Assembly (NCBI GenBank): GCA_947177405.1
Contig: CAMWUJ010000002.1
Location: 28,206 to 92,205 of the forward strand
Direction of reading: 5' to 3'
Length of the DNA stretch: 64,000 nucleotides
Origin: an uncultured Porphyromonadaceae bacterium
GTDB lineage: Bacteria; Bacteroidota; Bacteroidia; Bacteroidales; Muribaculaceae
Shown: positions 42,292-51,977 of the stretch, in pieces
Position numbering within the stretch: the first letter of the stretch is position 1
How the letters are laid out: every line of letters starts with the position of its first letter
Notes under the pieces: generated by a model
What the model saw: the letters and a program-made list of their open reading frames with translations, nothing else
What the model was told of the DNA's origin: nothing
Databases searched by the model: none
Made by a program: the position numbers and the translations under genes

Positions 42292-43536
42292 TTATTTTTG
42301 ATTGTAATTCCCGTTTCCGATAAGCCAAACCAGAGATATCTCGGCTTTGGTAGGCCCGAACCAGTTCAATTTATTGGTAGATTGCCAAAGATATCTTCCA
42401 CCATCGGGAATGTATTTAATATATTTACCTCCCATATATCCTATACCAATAGTGAAATCAATATTTAGTCGGCGGGCTATCGGGAGTGAGTAGCCATATT
42501 CAATACCCGCCATACGCAGGGATCGGTTCCATAATGTCTCATGGGGAAGGCCACCCATATACCCTTTTCCGCCGAATTCGAAGTCATAAGTGAATATTCC
42601 GCCATATATTCCAAGATGATGCCCTGTAAGTGGTTTTTCATTAGCCTTCTTACCAAACCACCATCTAACGGCCAGATCGCCTCCGTACGCTCTCCAATAA
42701 CGATGAGTGCTGTTTTTATCCCACCATCCATAAGTCCAGTTTCCCACTGCCGAGAAATTCTTGCCTAAATAGAACTCCGCACTTAAAGAGGGGAGTGCAA
42801 GAACATCGTAAAGCATATTTGTTTTCAAGGCCATATAGAAATTCCGTGATTCCTTGGCTTCAAAGGGTAAAGTGGAGACCACAATATCTGAGAGCGATGG
42901 GGTTAAGACAGAGATAGGGAGAGAATCGGGATACAAAGGTAAGACCGGAAGCAGTCTATAATCAAAATAGACCCTTGAAGATCTTAACAACGGGAAGTAT
43001 TTAGAGAAAAGATATTTATATGTCACACCATTATCAATAGCTTTCAGTTTCTCAAGAAAATGATCCGACTCCTCTTCATATCCTCTCTGATCAATCATGT
43101 AAACAATATTTTCAAGAAGAGAAAGTGTCTCATCCTGACTTGGAATTTCAGGATCCTGACGAGCGAAATCAAGAAGTCGTCGCCAATCTCTTCCTATAAA
43201 GGAGCTTGTTGTTTTTGTAGGGGATAAATTCAGTTTTGAAGATATGATATCCCGGATGATTTCAGCTCTTCTGTCGGAAAGATGATTATTGAGAGTTACA
43301 GATCCTTCCGGGGACGCGGCTCCTGAAATATTGATGTCAAGAATGATGGGCCTTCCTGACTGCGAAATGGAATCAAGATGCCGGAGAGCTTGGCTATTAT
43401 GATTTAATGAGGGTTCAAAATCTGATTTTCCACGTTGGAAATAGAAGGTGACAGAATCCTTTTGTTCCGCGGCCATCACATGGAAACTTGAGAAAAGGCC
43501 TAACACACACAATATGGAAATAATAGTGTTTTTCAT
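42292..43536 (-). CDS. DUF3575 outer-membrane protein with OmpA-like N-terminal region
   Basis: A signal peptide (MKNTIISILCVLGLFSSFHVMA) predicts export. Residues ~30-125 resemble an OmpA-like fold (FYFQRGKSDFEPSLNHNSQA, INISGAASPEGSVTLNNHLSDRRA, with the R-R-A pattern). Residues ~240-414 are DUF3575, an outer-membrane beta-barrel (TNMLYDVLALPSLSAEFYL, WTYGWWDKN, and GGKYIKYIPDGGRYLWQSTN). It is first in the fimbrillin operon. DUF3575 genes regularly precede such operons, suggesting a role in surface assembly or envelope anchoring. Confidence 0.82.
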   Translation of the reverse strand: MKNTIISILCVLGLFSSFHVMAAEQKDSVTFYFQRGKSDFEPSLNHNSQALRHLDSISQSGRPIILDINISGAASPEGSVTLNNHLSDRRAEIIRDIISSKLNLSPTKTTSSFIGRDWRRLLDFARQDPEIPSQDETLSLLENIVYMIDQRGYEEESDHFLEKLKAIDNGVTYKYLFSKYFPLLRSSRVYFDYRLLPVLPLYPDSLPISVLTPSLSDIVVSTLPFEAKESRNFYMALKTNMLYDVLALPSLSAEFYLGKNFSAVGNWTYGWWDKNSTHRYWRAYGGDLAVRWWFGKKANEKPLTGHHLGIYGGIFTYDFEFGGKGYMGGLPHETLWNRSLRMAGIEYGYSLPIARRLNIDFTIGIGYMGGKYIKYIPDGGRYLWQSTNKLNWFGPTKAEISLVWLIGNGNYNQK

Positions 43537-43707
43537 AGAATCTTTACTCTGTTTAATAAGAGTATCGATATTTTAACAAATGGGCGGGAGTAATGGTTCT
43601 AAAATGCTTGTGAAATAGGAATATGATTTAAGTTTATAAAACAAATGTTAAAAAGGAACCGTTATATATTGTATAATCCGACATTCCATTCCATAATTTG
43701 AATTCAC

Positions 43708-44931
43708 ATGGAAATTCCACAGATCATCACTCATTTCACAGACGATGACTTATATAAATTCACAATGTGTTGCGCGGTAATTGATAATTATCCCCGTACG
43801 CAGGTGAAATATAAATTTATCGACCGCAACCATACCAGGTATCCAATAGGTTTTGGAAAAGAACTTAAACGCCAAATAAAGCTTCTTGAAAATGTTCGTA
43901 TCACTGACGAGGAGATTGAATTCATGCAGAATAGATGCACATTTATTCCTAATTGGTTCTATAGCTTCCTTAAGGGATTCCGTTATGACAGCCGTTGGGT
44001 GAAGGTAGATCAGGATGCGGAGGGATATTTGAGCGTGGAATTCGAGGGCGCCTGGAGCAACACAATTTTCCTTGAGGTTAAGATTCTTGCAATCATATCC
44101 GAGCTCTATTATATCATGACAGGAGAAAGCAGGAATCTGGATTATGAGGAATATTACAATATGTCGATCGAGAAGGCATCAAGACTGATTGCGGGAGGTT
44201 GTTATTTTTCCGATTTCGGCACCCGTCGCCGAGCTTCACTGAGAGCGCAGGAGACTGTAGTGAAGGCATTGAAAGAATGTAACGAAAGATGTGGCGGCCC
44301 GGGGAGGTTTACCGGTACAAGCAACGTATGGCTTGCGATGAAATATAACCTCACTCCGATAGGCACAATGGCGCATGAAATGGTTTGTGCCATTGCCGGA
44401 ATGTACGGACCCCAGATGTCGAATCATATCGCCATGAAAGCATGGTCGCAGACTTATAGGGGAGCCCTCGGAACATTCCTCTACGATACTTACGGATGGC
44501 GGATATTCAGTCTTAACTTTTCAGAAGACTATGCCAATATGTTCAAGGGTTTGAGAGTGGATAGCGGGGACAATTTCGAGCAGCTTGACCTGATAGTGGA
44601 GAAATACCGTAGCCTTAATATTGATCCCTCCACGAAGCAAGTGATATTCAGCAATGGCTTGGACGTGGATGAGGCTTTGAAGATACAGGAATACGCTAAA
44701 GGAAAATGTCTGCCTTCTTTTGGAATCGGAACGCACTTCACCAATAATTTTCCGGGCATCAAACCATTGAATATCGTGGTGAAGCTTCTTGCAGTGAAAA
44801 TCACTGAATCATGGCCTTTTTATTGCCAGACATGCAAGCTAAGTGAAGATAAAGGTAAATATACAGGGAATAGGGAAGTGGTGAGAAGATTTATGGAAGC
44901 ACTTCATCTTGACTGGAAGAATGAAGGATGA
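43708..44931 (+). CDS. pncB: Nicotinate phosphoribosyltransferase
   Basis: 407 residues, full length. It converts nicotinate, PRPP and ATP to nicotinate mononucleotide for NAD salvage. It has the N-terminal FTDDDLYKFTMCCAVI, the GTRRRASLRAQE loop, the phosphorylated-His region TPIGTMAHEMV (~residue 230), the DSGDNFEQLD loop, and FGIGTHFTNNF for PRPP binding. It is cytosolic and followed 30 bp later by galE, probably in one transcript although the functions are unrelated. Confidence 0.93.
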   Translation: MEIPQIITHFTDDDLYKFTMCCAVIDNYPRTQVKYKFIDRNHTRYPIGFGKELKRQIKLLENVRITDEEIEFMQNRCTFIPNWFYSFLKGFRYDSRWVKVDQDAEGYLSVEFEGAWSNTIFLEVKILAIISELYYIMTGESRNLDYEEYYNMSIEKASRLIAGGCYFSDFGTRRRASLRAQETVVKALKECNERCGGPGRFTGTSNVWLAMKYNLTPIGTMAHEMVCAIAGMYGPQMSNHIAMKAWSQTYRGALGTFLYDTYGWRIFSLNFSEDYANMFKGLRVDSGDNFEQLDLIVEKYRSLNIDPSTKQVIFSNGLDVDEALKIQEYAKGKCLPSFGIGTHFTNNFPGIKPLNIVVKLLAVKITESWPFYCQTCKLSEDKGKYTGNREVVRRFMEALHLDWKNEG

Positions 44932-44961
44932 TAGAATTGATAAAACATAAAAACATATATA

Positions 44962-45993
44962 ATGGATAAAAAGAAAGGAGTTCTCGTTTCAGGAGGTGGA
45001 GGCTATATAGGCACCCATACCGCAGTCGAGCTGATAAACGCCGGCTATGAAGTGGTGATTATCGACAATTTTTCAAATTCGGATGAAAGCGGTGTGAAAG
45101 GTGTGAGAGAAATCACAGGTAAGGATGTTCCTTTCGAGCTTGTGGATACTTGCGACAAGGAAGCTTTGAGAAAGGTGTTTGAGAAGTATGAATTCGACAC
45201 CGTAATTCATTTTGCCGCATATAAGGCTGTTGGTGAATCTATGGACCAGCCGTTGAAATATTATCAGAACAATCTTGTATCCTTCATGAATATTGTTGAG
45301 ATGATGAAGGAGTTTGGTAGAAACAATGTATTATTCTCCTCTTCAGCTACTGTGTATGGGGAGCCCGAAACCCTTCCTGTCACAGAGGAGAGCCCGCGGC
45401 AACCTGCTACCTCTCCTTATGGCAATACCAAGCAGATGGCCGAAGATATATTGCGCGATTGCTGCAGGGCCTATGACTCGCTTTATGGTATAGCTCTGAG
45501 ATATTTCAATCCCATAGGGGCGCATCCTTCCGCAATGATAGGGGAGCTTCCCCGTGGCGTGCCTAATAATCTTGTACCCTTTATTACTCAAACGGCTGCC
45601 GGTATCAGGGAATGTCTGAGTGTTTTCGGCACTGATTATGATACGCCCGACGGATCTTGTCTTCGTGACTTTATTGACATCGTGGATCTTGCCAAAGCTC
45701 ATGTGGCAGCTGTGGATAGAATGACACAGGATAAGATGGAGGGTAAATATGAAATCTTCAATATAGGCACCGGACGTCCTGTGTCGGTGCTTGAGCTTAT
45801 AACCACATTTGAAGAGGTGAACAATCTCAAATTGCCTTATAAGATTGTTGGACGCCGTCCGGGAGATGTTAAAGCCGTATGGGCCGACACTTCCAAAGCC
45901 AACCGCGTGTTGGGTTGGGAGGCTTCCCGACCGCTCGGAGAAACGCTGAAGGCGGCTTGGAAATGGGAAAAGAACATTCGAGATATGGAATAA
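44962..45993 (+). CDS. galE: UDP-glucose 4-epimerase
   Basis: 343 residues. It interconverts UDP-glucose and UDP-galactose with bound NAD. The Rossmann motif is GGGGYIGTHT (residues ~11-20); the catalytic Ser is in FSSSATVYG and the Tyr/Lys in SPYGNTK (~residues 152-157). FNPIGAHPSAMIGE and the C-terminal RRPGDVKAVWADTSKA are GalE-specific. It provides UDP-galactose for surface glycans and for galactose use. Confidence 0.93.
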   Translation: MDKKKGVLVSGGGGYIGTHTAVELINAGYEVVIIDNFSNSDESGVKGVREITGKDVPFELVDTCDKEALRKVFEKYEFDTVIHFAAYKAVGESMDQPLKYYQNNLVSFMNIVEMMKEFGRNNVLFSSSATVYGEPETLPVTEESPRQPATSPYGNTKQMAEDILRDCCRAYDSLYGIALRYFNPIGAHPSAMIGELPRGVPNNLVPFITQTAAGIRECLSVFGTDYDTPDGSCLRDFIDIVDLAKAHVAAVDRMTQDKMEGKYEIFNIGTGRPVSVLELITTFEEVNNLKLPYKIVGRRPGDVKAVWADTSKANRVLGWEASRPLGETLKAAWKWEKNIRDME

Positions 45994-46003
45994 GAAATAA
46001 ATG

Positions 46004-46050
46004 ATCGACCGGAGTGAAAGAGCTGAAAAGCTTGCTATTCTCCGGTCGAT
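46004..46050. terminator. Terminator after galE
   Basis: ATCGACCGGAG (46004-46014) pairs perfectly with CTCCGGTCGAT (46040-46050), followed by 'tattataatt', 10 bp after the galE stop. Confidence 0.8.
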
Positions 46051-46100
46051 TATTATAATTGGCTGTCAGTAAGCAATCAACTGATAACTTGAAGAAATTA

Positions 46101-46132
46101 TTTGATTGTTTAAATTAAATTTTGTAATTTTG
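46101..46132 (+). promoter_or_regulatory. asnA promoter
   Basis: TTTG (46101-46104), 20 bases, TAATTTTG (46125-46132), an exact consensus match 49 bp before the ATG at 46182. Confidence 0.85.
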
Positions 46133-46181
46133 CAACCAAATAAAGGTAAAATATAACAAAACGATAGTAATTACCCTGATT

Positions 46182-47216
46182 ATGGCATTAATCTTACCGA
46201 AAAATTACAGGCAGAAATTAACTCCTGAAACAACAGAAGTAGCTATCAAGAGTATCAAGCAGTATTTTCAGAAATCATTATCGGAGGCATTGAATCTACG
46301 AAGGGTTACAGCTCCTTTATTTGTTCTTGCCGGAACAGGACTTAATGACGACCTTAATGGTGTGGAGAGGGCTGTGAGTTTCCCGATCAAGGCATTGAAT
46401 GACCAACGCGCGGAAGTGGTCCATTCCCTTGCCAAGTGGAAGCGCGTAAAGCTTGGAGCTTATGGTATTGCTCCCCATTACGGTCTATATACCGATATGA
46501 ACGCCATTCGAGCAGATGAAGATCTCGATAACCTCCATTCCATGTATGTGGACCAGTGGGACTGGGAGCAGACCATCAATAGAGAGGATAGAAATCTCAC
46601 TTACCTTAAAGCAACTGTAAAGAAGATATACTCCGCTTTGAAGGAAACGGAGAGGAAGGTTTATGAACAGTTTCCCCATATCACACCACGATTGCCGGAG
46701 GAGATAACCTTTATCCATAGTGAGGAGCTTCTCAAGGAATATCCTGAAATGACCAGAGAGGAGAGGGAGGATGCCGCCGCTCGCAAATATGGAGCTATCT
46801 TCCTCATAGGAATCGGTAATCCCCTTTCCGATGGAGAACCTCATGACGGACGTGCACCGGATTATGATGATTGGAGCACGAAAAATGAGGACGGATATTA
46901 TGGTCTAAACGGCGATATTATCCTTTGGGATGATGTGCTCGGCAGATCTTTTGAGGTTTCATCAATGGGAATACGTGTAGATGAAGATGCGCTTGAGCGG
47001 CAGCTTAAGATTCGTGATTGCGAAGAGCGCAAGGATCTGAATTTTCATAAGCGTCTTCTCGCCGGGGAGTTGCCATATTCCATCGGTGGAGGAATAGGTC
47101 AGAGCCGGCTGTGTATGTATATGCTTCAGAAAGCACATATCGGAGAAGTACAGGCAAGTATCTGGCCCGAAGATCAGGTGGAGGCTTGTAAGGAGGCTGG
47201 AATAGCAATTCTTTAA
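46182..47216 (+). CDS. asnA: Aspartate-ammonia ligase (asparagine synthetase A)
   Basis: 344 residues. It makes asparagine from aspartate, ammonia and ATP. A class II synthetase fold is shown by APLFVLAGTGLNDDLNGVER, KWKRVKLGAYGI, GLYTDMNAIRADE, MYVDQWDWE, and the C-terminal GGGIGQSRLCM. The 'GIGNPLSDGEPHDGRAPDYD' loop is also family-typical. It has its own promoter and terminator, so it is a single-gene unit. Confidence 0.94.
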   Translation: MALILPKNYRQKLTPETTEVAIKSIKQYFQKSLSEALNLRRVTAPLFVLAGTGLNDDLNGVERAVSFPIKALNDQRAEVVHSLAKWKRVKLGAYGIAPHYGLYTDMNAIRADEDLDNLHSMYVDQWDWEQTINREDRNLTYLKATVKKIYSALKETERKVYEQFPHITPRLPEEITFIHSEELLKEYPEMTREEREDAAARKYGAIFLIGIGNPLSDGEPHDGRAPDYDDWSTKNEDGYYGLNGDIILWDDVLGRSFEVSSMGIRVDEDALERQLKIRDCEERKDLNFHKRLLAGELPYSIGGGIGQSRLCMYMLQKAHIGEVQASIWPEDQVEACKEAGIAIL

Positions 47217-47230
47217 TTAGAAATTATGAT

Positions 47231-47310
47231 TTAACATGAGATATCATGAATTATCATGATTTATCATGAAGCATCATGAGTCATCATGATATAACATGAA
47301 GCATCATGAT
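47231..47310. repeat. Eight 10-bp phased ATCATGA repeats
   Basis: Eight consecutive decamers of form NNATCATGAN, two reading AACATGA instead, in exact 10-bp register. Each holds the palindrome TCATGA (six units) or CATG, so the same face of the helix is presented once per turn. It lies 14 bp after asnA, upstream of the shared terminator, and is non-coding. Confidence 0.85.
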
Positions 47311-47337
47311 ATCTTTCTATCTAAACCCCAAAAAGAT

Positions 47338-47368
47338 AACCGGAGACTTTTTCTATTAGTCTCCGGTT
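47338..47368. terminator. Bidirectional terminator between asnA and metH
   Basis: AACCGGAGACT (47338-47348) pairs perfectly with AGTCTCCGGTT (47358-47368), with a 9-nt loop and a T-rich end. It serves both convergent genes. Confidence 0.85.
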
Positions 47369-47420
47369 TCTATTATCTATAAATAGAGATTGTAGCTTCC
47401 TGTTCTGACAGAGTAAATCA

Positions 47421-50400
47421 TTAAAGAAATCTTTTCATTTCTACAGGGGTGAAGCCTCTGCGAGACGCATATTCCTCGATCGATTCCTGTGAAAGCTGAC
47501 CTACTTCAAAATAGTGGGCATCGGGATGCATTATCACCAATCCGGTAGTGGTGGCAGAAGGTGAGAGGGCTCCGTGTTCCGTGATTTCGATACCCATTGA
47601 GGCGTAATCAATCAATTTGTCAAGAATAAATACCAGAGATTGGTCAGGCAGAGATGAATATCCTATTGCGGGGCGAATCCCCTCTTTCTTTACAAGACCC
47701 CATATATTTGTCGATAGATAACGGTGTGTCCATTCTGTGGCTGCCTCCACAAGACGGTGGGAGAGCGACTGGAGCAAGAGTGCCCGGTATTCATCCTCAT
47801 GTTTCATCTTTCCTATCTCATCGTATATGCCGCTATGAGCCATTGTTACTGCAAAGAGAGCGACATGATCCTCGTTATCATATATGAAATCACTCATGGC
47901 AAGAGTTTTCCCCGAGACCGGATTGGGTATGAGCGATCGTATGGTTGGGATCACAAGACCATCTTCTAATAATATGTCATTGTCCGAAGCAGAGGCTCCG
48001 GTCACAATCACTCTTGCCTTTGCTGTCAGCCCGGACAATGATTCGAGTAAAGCTTTCGCATCCGATAGGATACGTTCGGATTCTTTTGAGACGTTTTCTA
48101 TTGTGTCATTAGATAACTCCGATTCCTTTGGATTTAATTTCCATTCTGCGAGGAAAGCCTTCCAGTTGATCAATGAAATCAAATCCTCAATGGGGATGGA
48201 GATGTCAAATTTACCCTTATTCAAAGGTTTCGGAGCCGGACTTTGCACCTTATCTCTCTTTGCATCAGCTTCCTTAAGGGAGAGTTTCAGGTTATCAGCT
48301 TGAAATTCCTCTCTCATTTTCTGCTGTTGAGATTTAAGATCTTTTACTTGATGCAATCTATATTCCTGATCACCGTTGGTGAAGGCCTTAACTGCAGGTG
48401 GAAGAGACGCGGCATCTTTAGTATGCACCACAGGACCGGAATAATGAGGAGCTATTTTCACGGCAGTATGAAGAGCGGAGGTTGTAGCTCCCCCTATGAA
48501 AAGGGGAATATCAAGTTTCTTCTCCTCCATCTTTTCAGCTACAATAGCCATTTCATGAAGAGAGGGAGTGATTAGACCGCTCAGGCCAATTGCTGCCGCA
48601 TTGAGAGACACGGCTCTTTCAATTATTATGTCCGGTTCAACCATTACTCCGAGATCCTCCACCTCAAATCCACTGCACCTGAGCACAACTCCAACAATAT
48701 TTTTACCAATATCGTGTACATCTCCTTTAACAGTGGCGAGTATGACAACCGGTCGTTGGCTTGATATTCCGCTACCGGAATTCTGTTGTGATTCAATAAG
48801 AGGAGTGAGGATATCAACTGCATTTTTCATTACCGATGCTGCTCTCACCACCTGTGGAAGAAACAAATCTCCATTGCCAAAAAGTTCTCCTACCTTATCC
48901 ATCCCCTTCATAAGGGATTTCTCCACGACCAACATGGCCTTTCCTTCACATTCATTCAGGGCCCCTTCGATAAGATCATTCAATGATGAAGAATCACCTT
49001 CGATAAGGGCGTGGGCCAAAGCTTCCGAGGCACTTTGGGGCAAAGCTTCCCTTATTTTTGACGAAGGTTGATTATTTGATTTTTCGTTGAGACGTGCCGC
49101 TTTCTTTTCGTCAAGCTCCTTCTTCACTTTCATTGCATATTCCAGAAGCTTTGAAGAAGCATCTGCCTTGTCTGCATAAATCACATCTCTAACCAAAGGG
49201 AGGAGATCGGGATCTATCCATTCGGAAGTGAGGGGAGTGGCGGGATTAATAATTGCCATATCCATTCCCTTTGAAATATTGGCTTCAAGAAAAACGGAAT
49301 GCATAGCCTTTCTCACCGGGTCAATACCTCGGAAAGAGAAAGAGAGGTTGCTTATTCCACCGCTTACTTTTGCACCCGGAAGATTATTCTTAATCCATTC
49401 GGTGGTGCGGATGAAATCATGGGCATAAAAATCGTGTTCGGGAATACCGGTAGCTACCGCAAGCACATTCGGGTCAAAAATTATATTAGTCGGGTTGATG
49501 CCGACATTTTCCACAAGAAGGTTATAAGCTCGTGAACATATCTCCTTACGTCGTTCGAGGGTATCGGCCTGTCCCTTCTCATCAAAAGCCATGACCACCA
49601 TCGCACAGCCAAGATCGTTGATTTCCCTTGCATGGTCAAGAAATTCCTTCTCACCGTTTTTAAGAGAAATGGAATTGACAATCCCTTTAAGAGGCAACAT
49701 CCTGAGGGCTTCCGAAATAACAGAAAAGTCGGATGAATCAATCATGAGAGGAATGGAGGAGGTGAGACGATCGGATGATAATCTTGTGATTAACTCTGCC
49801 ATAGCCGAATGTGCATCCAAGAGGGAGTCATCAACATTGATGTCAAGTATGGAAGCTCCCTTTTCAATCTGGGCAGCAGCAATTCCGACACATTCTTTCC
49901 AGTTCTTCTCCTTGACCAAGCGTAGAAATTTTCGCGAACCAGCCACATTGCATCTTTCTCCGACCTTAATGAATCCGGAATCGGAAACCGGGATATCTTT
50001 TAATTCACGTGGCTTACATTTTTTTGCCAGCCTTGCGATGCGTCGGATATGGTCCGGAGTGGTGCCGCAACATCCTCCGATGATATTGATGATTCCATTT
50101 TTCAGAAGAGGGGTGAGTTCCTCCTCCATCTTTTGCGGGGAGTCAAGATAGCAACCCATGGCATCGGGGAGACCGGCATTAGGATGCAGGGAGATGAATT
50201 TATCGGCCACTCCGGGAAGGGAAGCCAACTCCGATATAAAAGGCTGGAGGGCTTTGGCTCCAAAACCGCAATTAAGGCCGAAGGATACCGGGAAGAGATG
50301 GGAAAGGGCATCAACAAACATGGAGATGGTCTGCCCCGACAAGAGACGCCCGTTCTCGGTCAGAGTAGCTGAAATCATCACCGGAATCCTCTTCTGGAGC

Positions 50401-51014
50401 TTGTGGAAAGCCTTTTCAATACCGTATGCTGCCGCTTTGGCATTCATCGTATCGAATACGGTTTCAAGAAGAAGAATGTCCACACCGCCTTCAATAAGGG
50501 CTTCCGCCTGTTCTCTATATGCGTCGGCCATCTTGTCAAATTCATCTGAAGGCGAGGGAGACTCCTGAATCGAGATGGAAAGTGATACTCCGGTAGGCCC
50601 CATGCTTCCAGCCACAAGAGGACGTTCCGAAGCAGGTATATCATTCCTATTGCAGAATTCTTCTACAGCCGCTTTGGCTATGTTCGCTCCCGCTTTGCAA
50701 ATCTCCTTCACCTGAGATTCAAGCCGGTATTCTGCAAGCGAGAGCCTGTTGGCATTGAAGGTGTCGGTACATATTATATCAGCACCAGCTTCAAGATATT
50801 CCTTGTGAATCCCGGAGATCAGTTCGGGGAAAGAGATTGTAAGTATATCATTGCATCCTTTCAAGGCTACAGGATGGGAAAGAAAAGCCTCCCCACGGAA
50901 ATCTTCTTCCGTGGGAGAGGCTTTCATGATCATGGTTCCCATGGCTCCATCCAGCACCATTATTCTTTCAGAGAGCCTATTGCAGAGAATATCAAATATT
51001 GCAGATTTATTCAT
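47421..51014 (-). CDS. metH: Cobalamin-dependent methionine synthase
   Basis: 1197 residues with all four modules in order. The homocysteine/zinc domain (1-~325) has GLNCGFGAKAL and the GGCCGTTPDHIRR Cys pair; the pterin-binding domain (~345-600) has VGERCNVAGSRKF. The B12 cap and binding domain (~650-900) has VKGDVHDIGKNIVG, whose His coordinates cobalt. The AdoMet reactivation domain (~950-1197) has RPAIGYSSLPDQ. It methylates homocysteine using methyltetrahydrofolate supplied by MetF, encoded immediately upstream with no gap. Last gene of the met operon. Several long antisense frames inside it are shadows. Confidence 0.95.
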   Translation of the reverse strand: MNKSAIFDILCNRLSERIMVLDGAMGTMIMKASPTEEDFRGEAFLSHPVALKGCNDILTISFPELISGIHKEYLEAGADIICTDTFNANRLSLAEYRLESQVKEICKAGANIAKAAVEEFCNRNDIPASERPLVAGSMGPTGVSLSISIQESPSPSDEFDKMADAYREQAEALIEGGVDILLLETVFDTMNAKAAAYGIEKAFHKLQKRIPVMISATLTENGRLLSGQTISMFVDALSHLFPVSFGLNCGFGAKALQPFISELASLPGVADKFISLHPNAGLPDAMGCYLDSPQKMEEELTPLLKNGIINIIGGCCGTTPDHIRRIARLAKKCKPRELKDIPVSDSGFIKVGERCNVAGSRKFLRLVKEKNWKECVGIAAAQIEKGASILDINVDDSLLDAHSAMAELITRLSSDRLTSSIPLMIDSSDFSVISEALRMLPLKGIVNSISLKNGEKEFLDHAREINDLGCAMVVMAFDEKGQADTLERRKEICSRAYNLLVENVGINPTNIIFDPNVLAVATGIPEHDFYAHDFIRTTEWIKNNLPGAKVSGGISNLSFSFRGIDPVRKAMHSVFLEANISKGMDMAIINPATPLTSEWIDPDLLPLVRDVIYADKADASSKLLEYAMKVKKELDEKKAARLNEKSNNQPSSKIREALPQSASEALAHALIEGDSSSLNDLIEGALNECEGKAMLVVEKSLMKGMDKVGELFGNGDLFLPQVVRAASVMKNAVDILTPLIESQQNSGSGISSQRPVVILATVKGDVHDIGKNIVGVVLRCSGFEVEDLGVMVEPDIIIERAVSLNAAAIGLSGLITPSLHEMAIVAEKMEEKKLDIPLFIGGATTSALHTAVKIAPHYSGPVVHTKDAASLPPAVKAFTNGDQEYRLHQVKDLKSQQQKMREEFQADNLKLSLKEADAKRDKVQSPAPKPLNKGKFDISIPIEDLISLINWKAFLAEWKLNPKESELSNDTIENVSKESERILSDAKALLESLSGLTAKARVIVTGASASDNDILLEDGLVIPTIRSLIPNPVSGKTLAMSDFIYDNEDHVALFAVTMAHSGIYDEIGKMKHEDEYRALLLQSLSHRLVEAATEWTHRYLSTNIWGLVKKEGIRPAIGYSSLPDQSLVFILDKLIDYASMGIEITEHGALSPSATTTGLVIMHPDAHYFEVGQLSQESIEEYASRRGFTPVEMKRFL

Positions 51015-51977
51015 TCAATAGATGTTTTTTGCCACTTTCTCCACGCTGTCGGAGGCGTAGTGCGTATAGAAGTGGATTCCGGGTACGTTCTGACTTATCA
51101 GTTCCTTACATTGCGCTATCGACCATTCCACACCACATTCGGCAGCTTCGGCATCCGTGCGGCATTTGCGGAGTTCGTTGGCAAGAGCCTCGGGAATATC
51201 AATATGGAATGTACGGGGGAGTACGGTTATCTGGTGTGCTTTGGTGATAGGTTTGATGCCTGGAATAATCGGTACATTAATTCCTGCTTCCCTGCATTTC
51301 TTAACAAATTCAATGAATTTAGAATTGTCGAAAAACATTTGGGTAACCAAATATTCTGCACCATTATCCACTTTCATTTTAGCATATTCCAGGTCGAATT
51401 TCAAATTCGGAGCCTCTTCGTGCTTCTCCGGGTAGCAGGCCATCCCGTATGAGAACGGTGTGTCAATCCCTTCAATTGGAGAACCATCGATTCCTATTCC
51501 AAGGTTGAAGTCGTTGACCTGCTTCTGAAGATCAGTAGCGAAACGGTGATATTTTTCCGGATCCTGATTCTTTGTATCAAGCGACTTGGCGTCACCTCTG
51601 AGGAGAAGGAGATTGGTAATACCGAGGAAATTGAGATCAAGAAGTGCATATTCCGTCTCATCTTTGGAAAATCCCTTGCAGATTATGTGAGGCACAGCGG
51701 GTATTCCATATTTGTTTTGTATGGCGGATGCTATGGCAACTGTCCCCGGACGTCTGCGAATCGTGGACCGGCGGTGACTTCCGTCGGGCTGAGGAATATA
51801 AATGCACTCGCTGTGATGGGAGGTGATATTGATATAAGAAGGATTGTATTCCATCATCTTGTCGATGATGGAATACACTCTATAAATACTGTTTCCCTTC
51901 AGAGGAGGAAGAATCTCAAATGAAAAAAGAGGAGATGATGAATTCTTGATTTTATCCGCGATTGGAGTCATATTCAA
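51015..51977 (-). CDS. metF: Methylenetetrahydrofolate reductase
   Basis: 320 residues. It reduces 5,10-methylene-THF to 5-methyl-THF with FAD, feeding MetH. Family motifs: LFSFEILPPLKG near the start, YINITSHHSE, GIPAVPHIICKG, NLLLLRGD, AEYLVTQMFFDNSKF, and NVPIIPGIKPIT. Its start overlaps the stop of metY by 4 bp (ATGA), and its stop abuts the metH start, so all three are translationally coupled. Confidence 0.94.
   Translation of the reverse strand: MNMTPIADKIKNSSSPLFSFEILPPLKGNSIYRVYSIIDKMMEYNPSYINITSHHSECIYIPQPDGSHRRSTIRRRPGTVAIASAIQNKYGIPAVPHIICKGFSKDETEYALLDLNFLGITNLLLLRGDAKSLDTKNQDPEKYHRFATDLQKQVNDFNLGIGIDGSPIEGIDTPFSYGMACYPEKHEEAPNLKFDLEYAKMKVDNGAEYLVTQMFFDNSKFIEFVKKCREAGINVPIIPGIKPITKAHQITVLPRTFHIDIPEALANELRKCRTDAEAAECGVEWSIAQCKELISQNVPGIHFYTHYASDSVEKVAKNIY

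Noticed and set aside
47231..47310. MetJ-type operator array for metH
   Set aside because: The repeats lie at the 3' ends of asnA and metH, not at a promoter, and MetJ is not expected in Bacteroidetes.
47654..51452. Several long plus-strand frames opposite metH and metF
   Set aside because: Both minus-strand genes are complete and motif-rich; the plus frames have no starts, motifs or promoters of their own.
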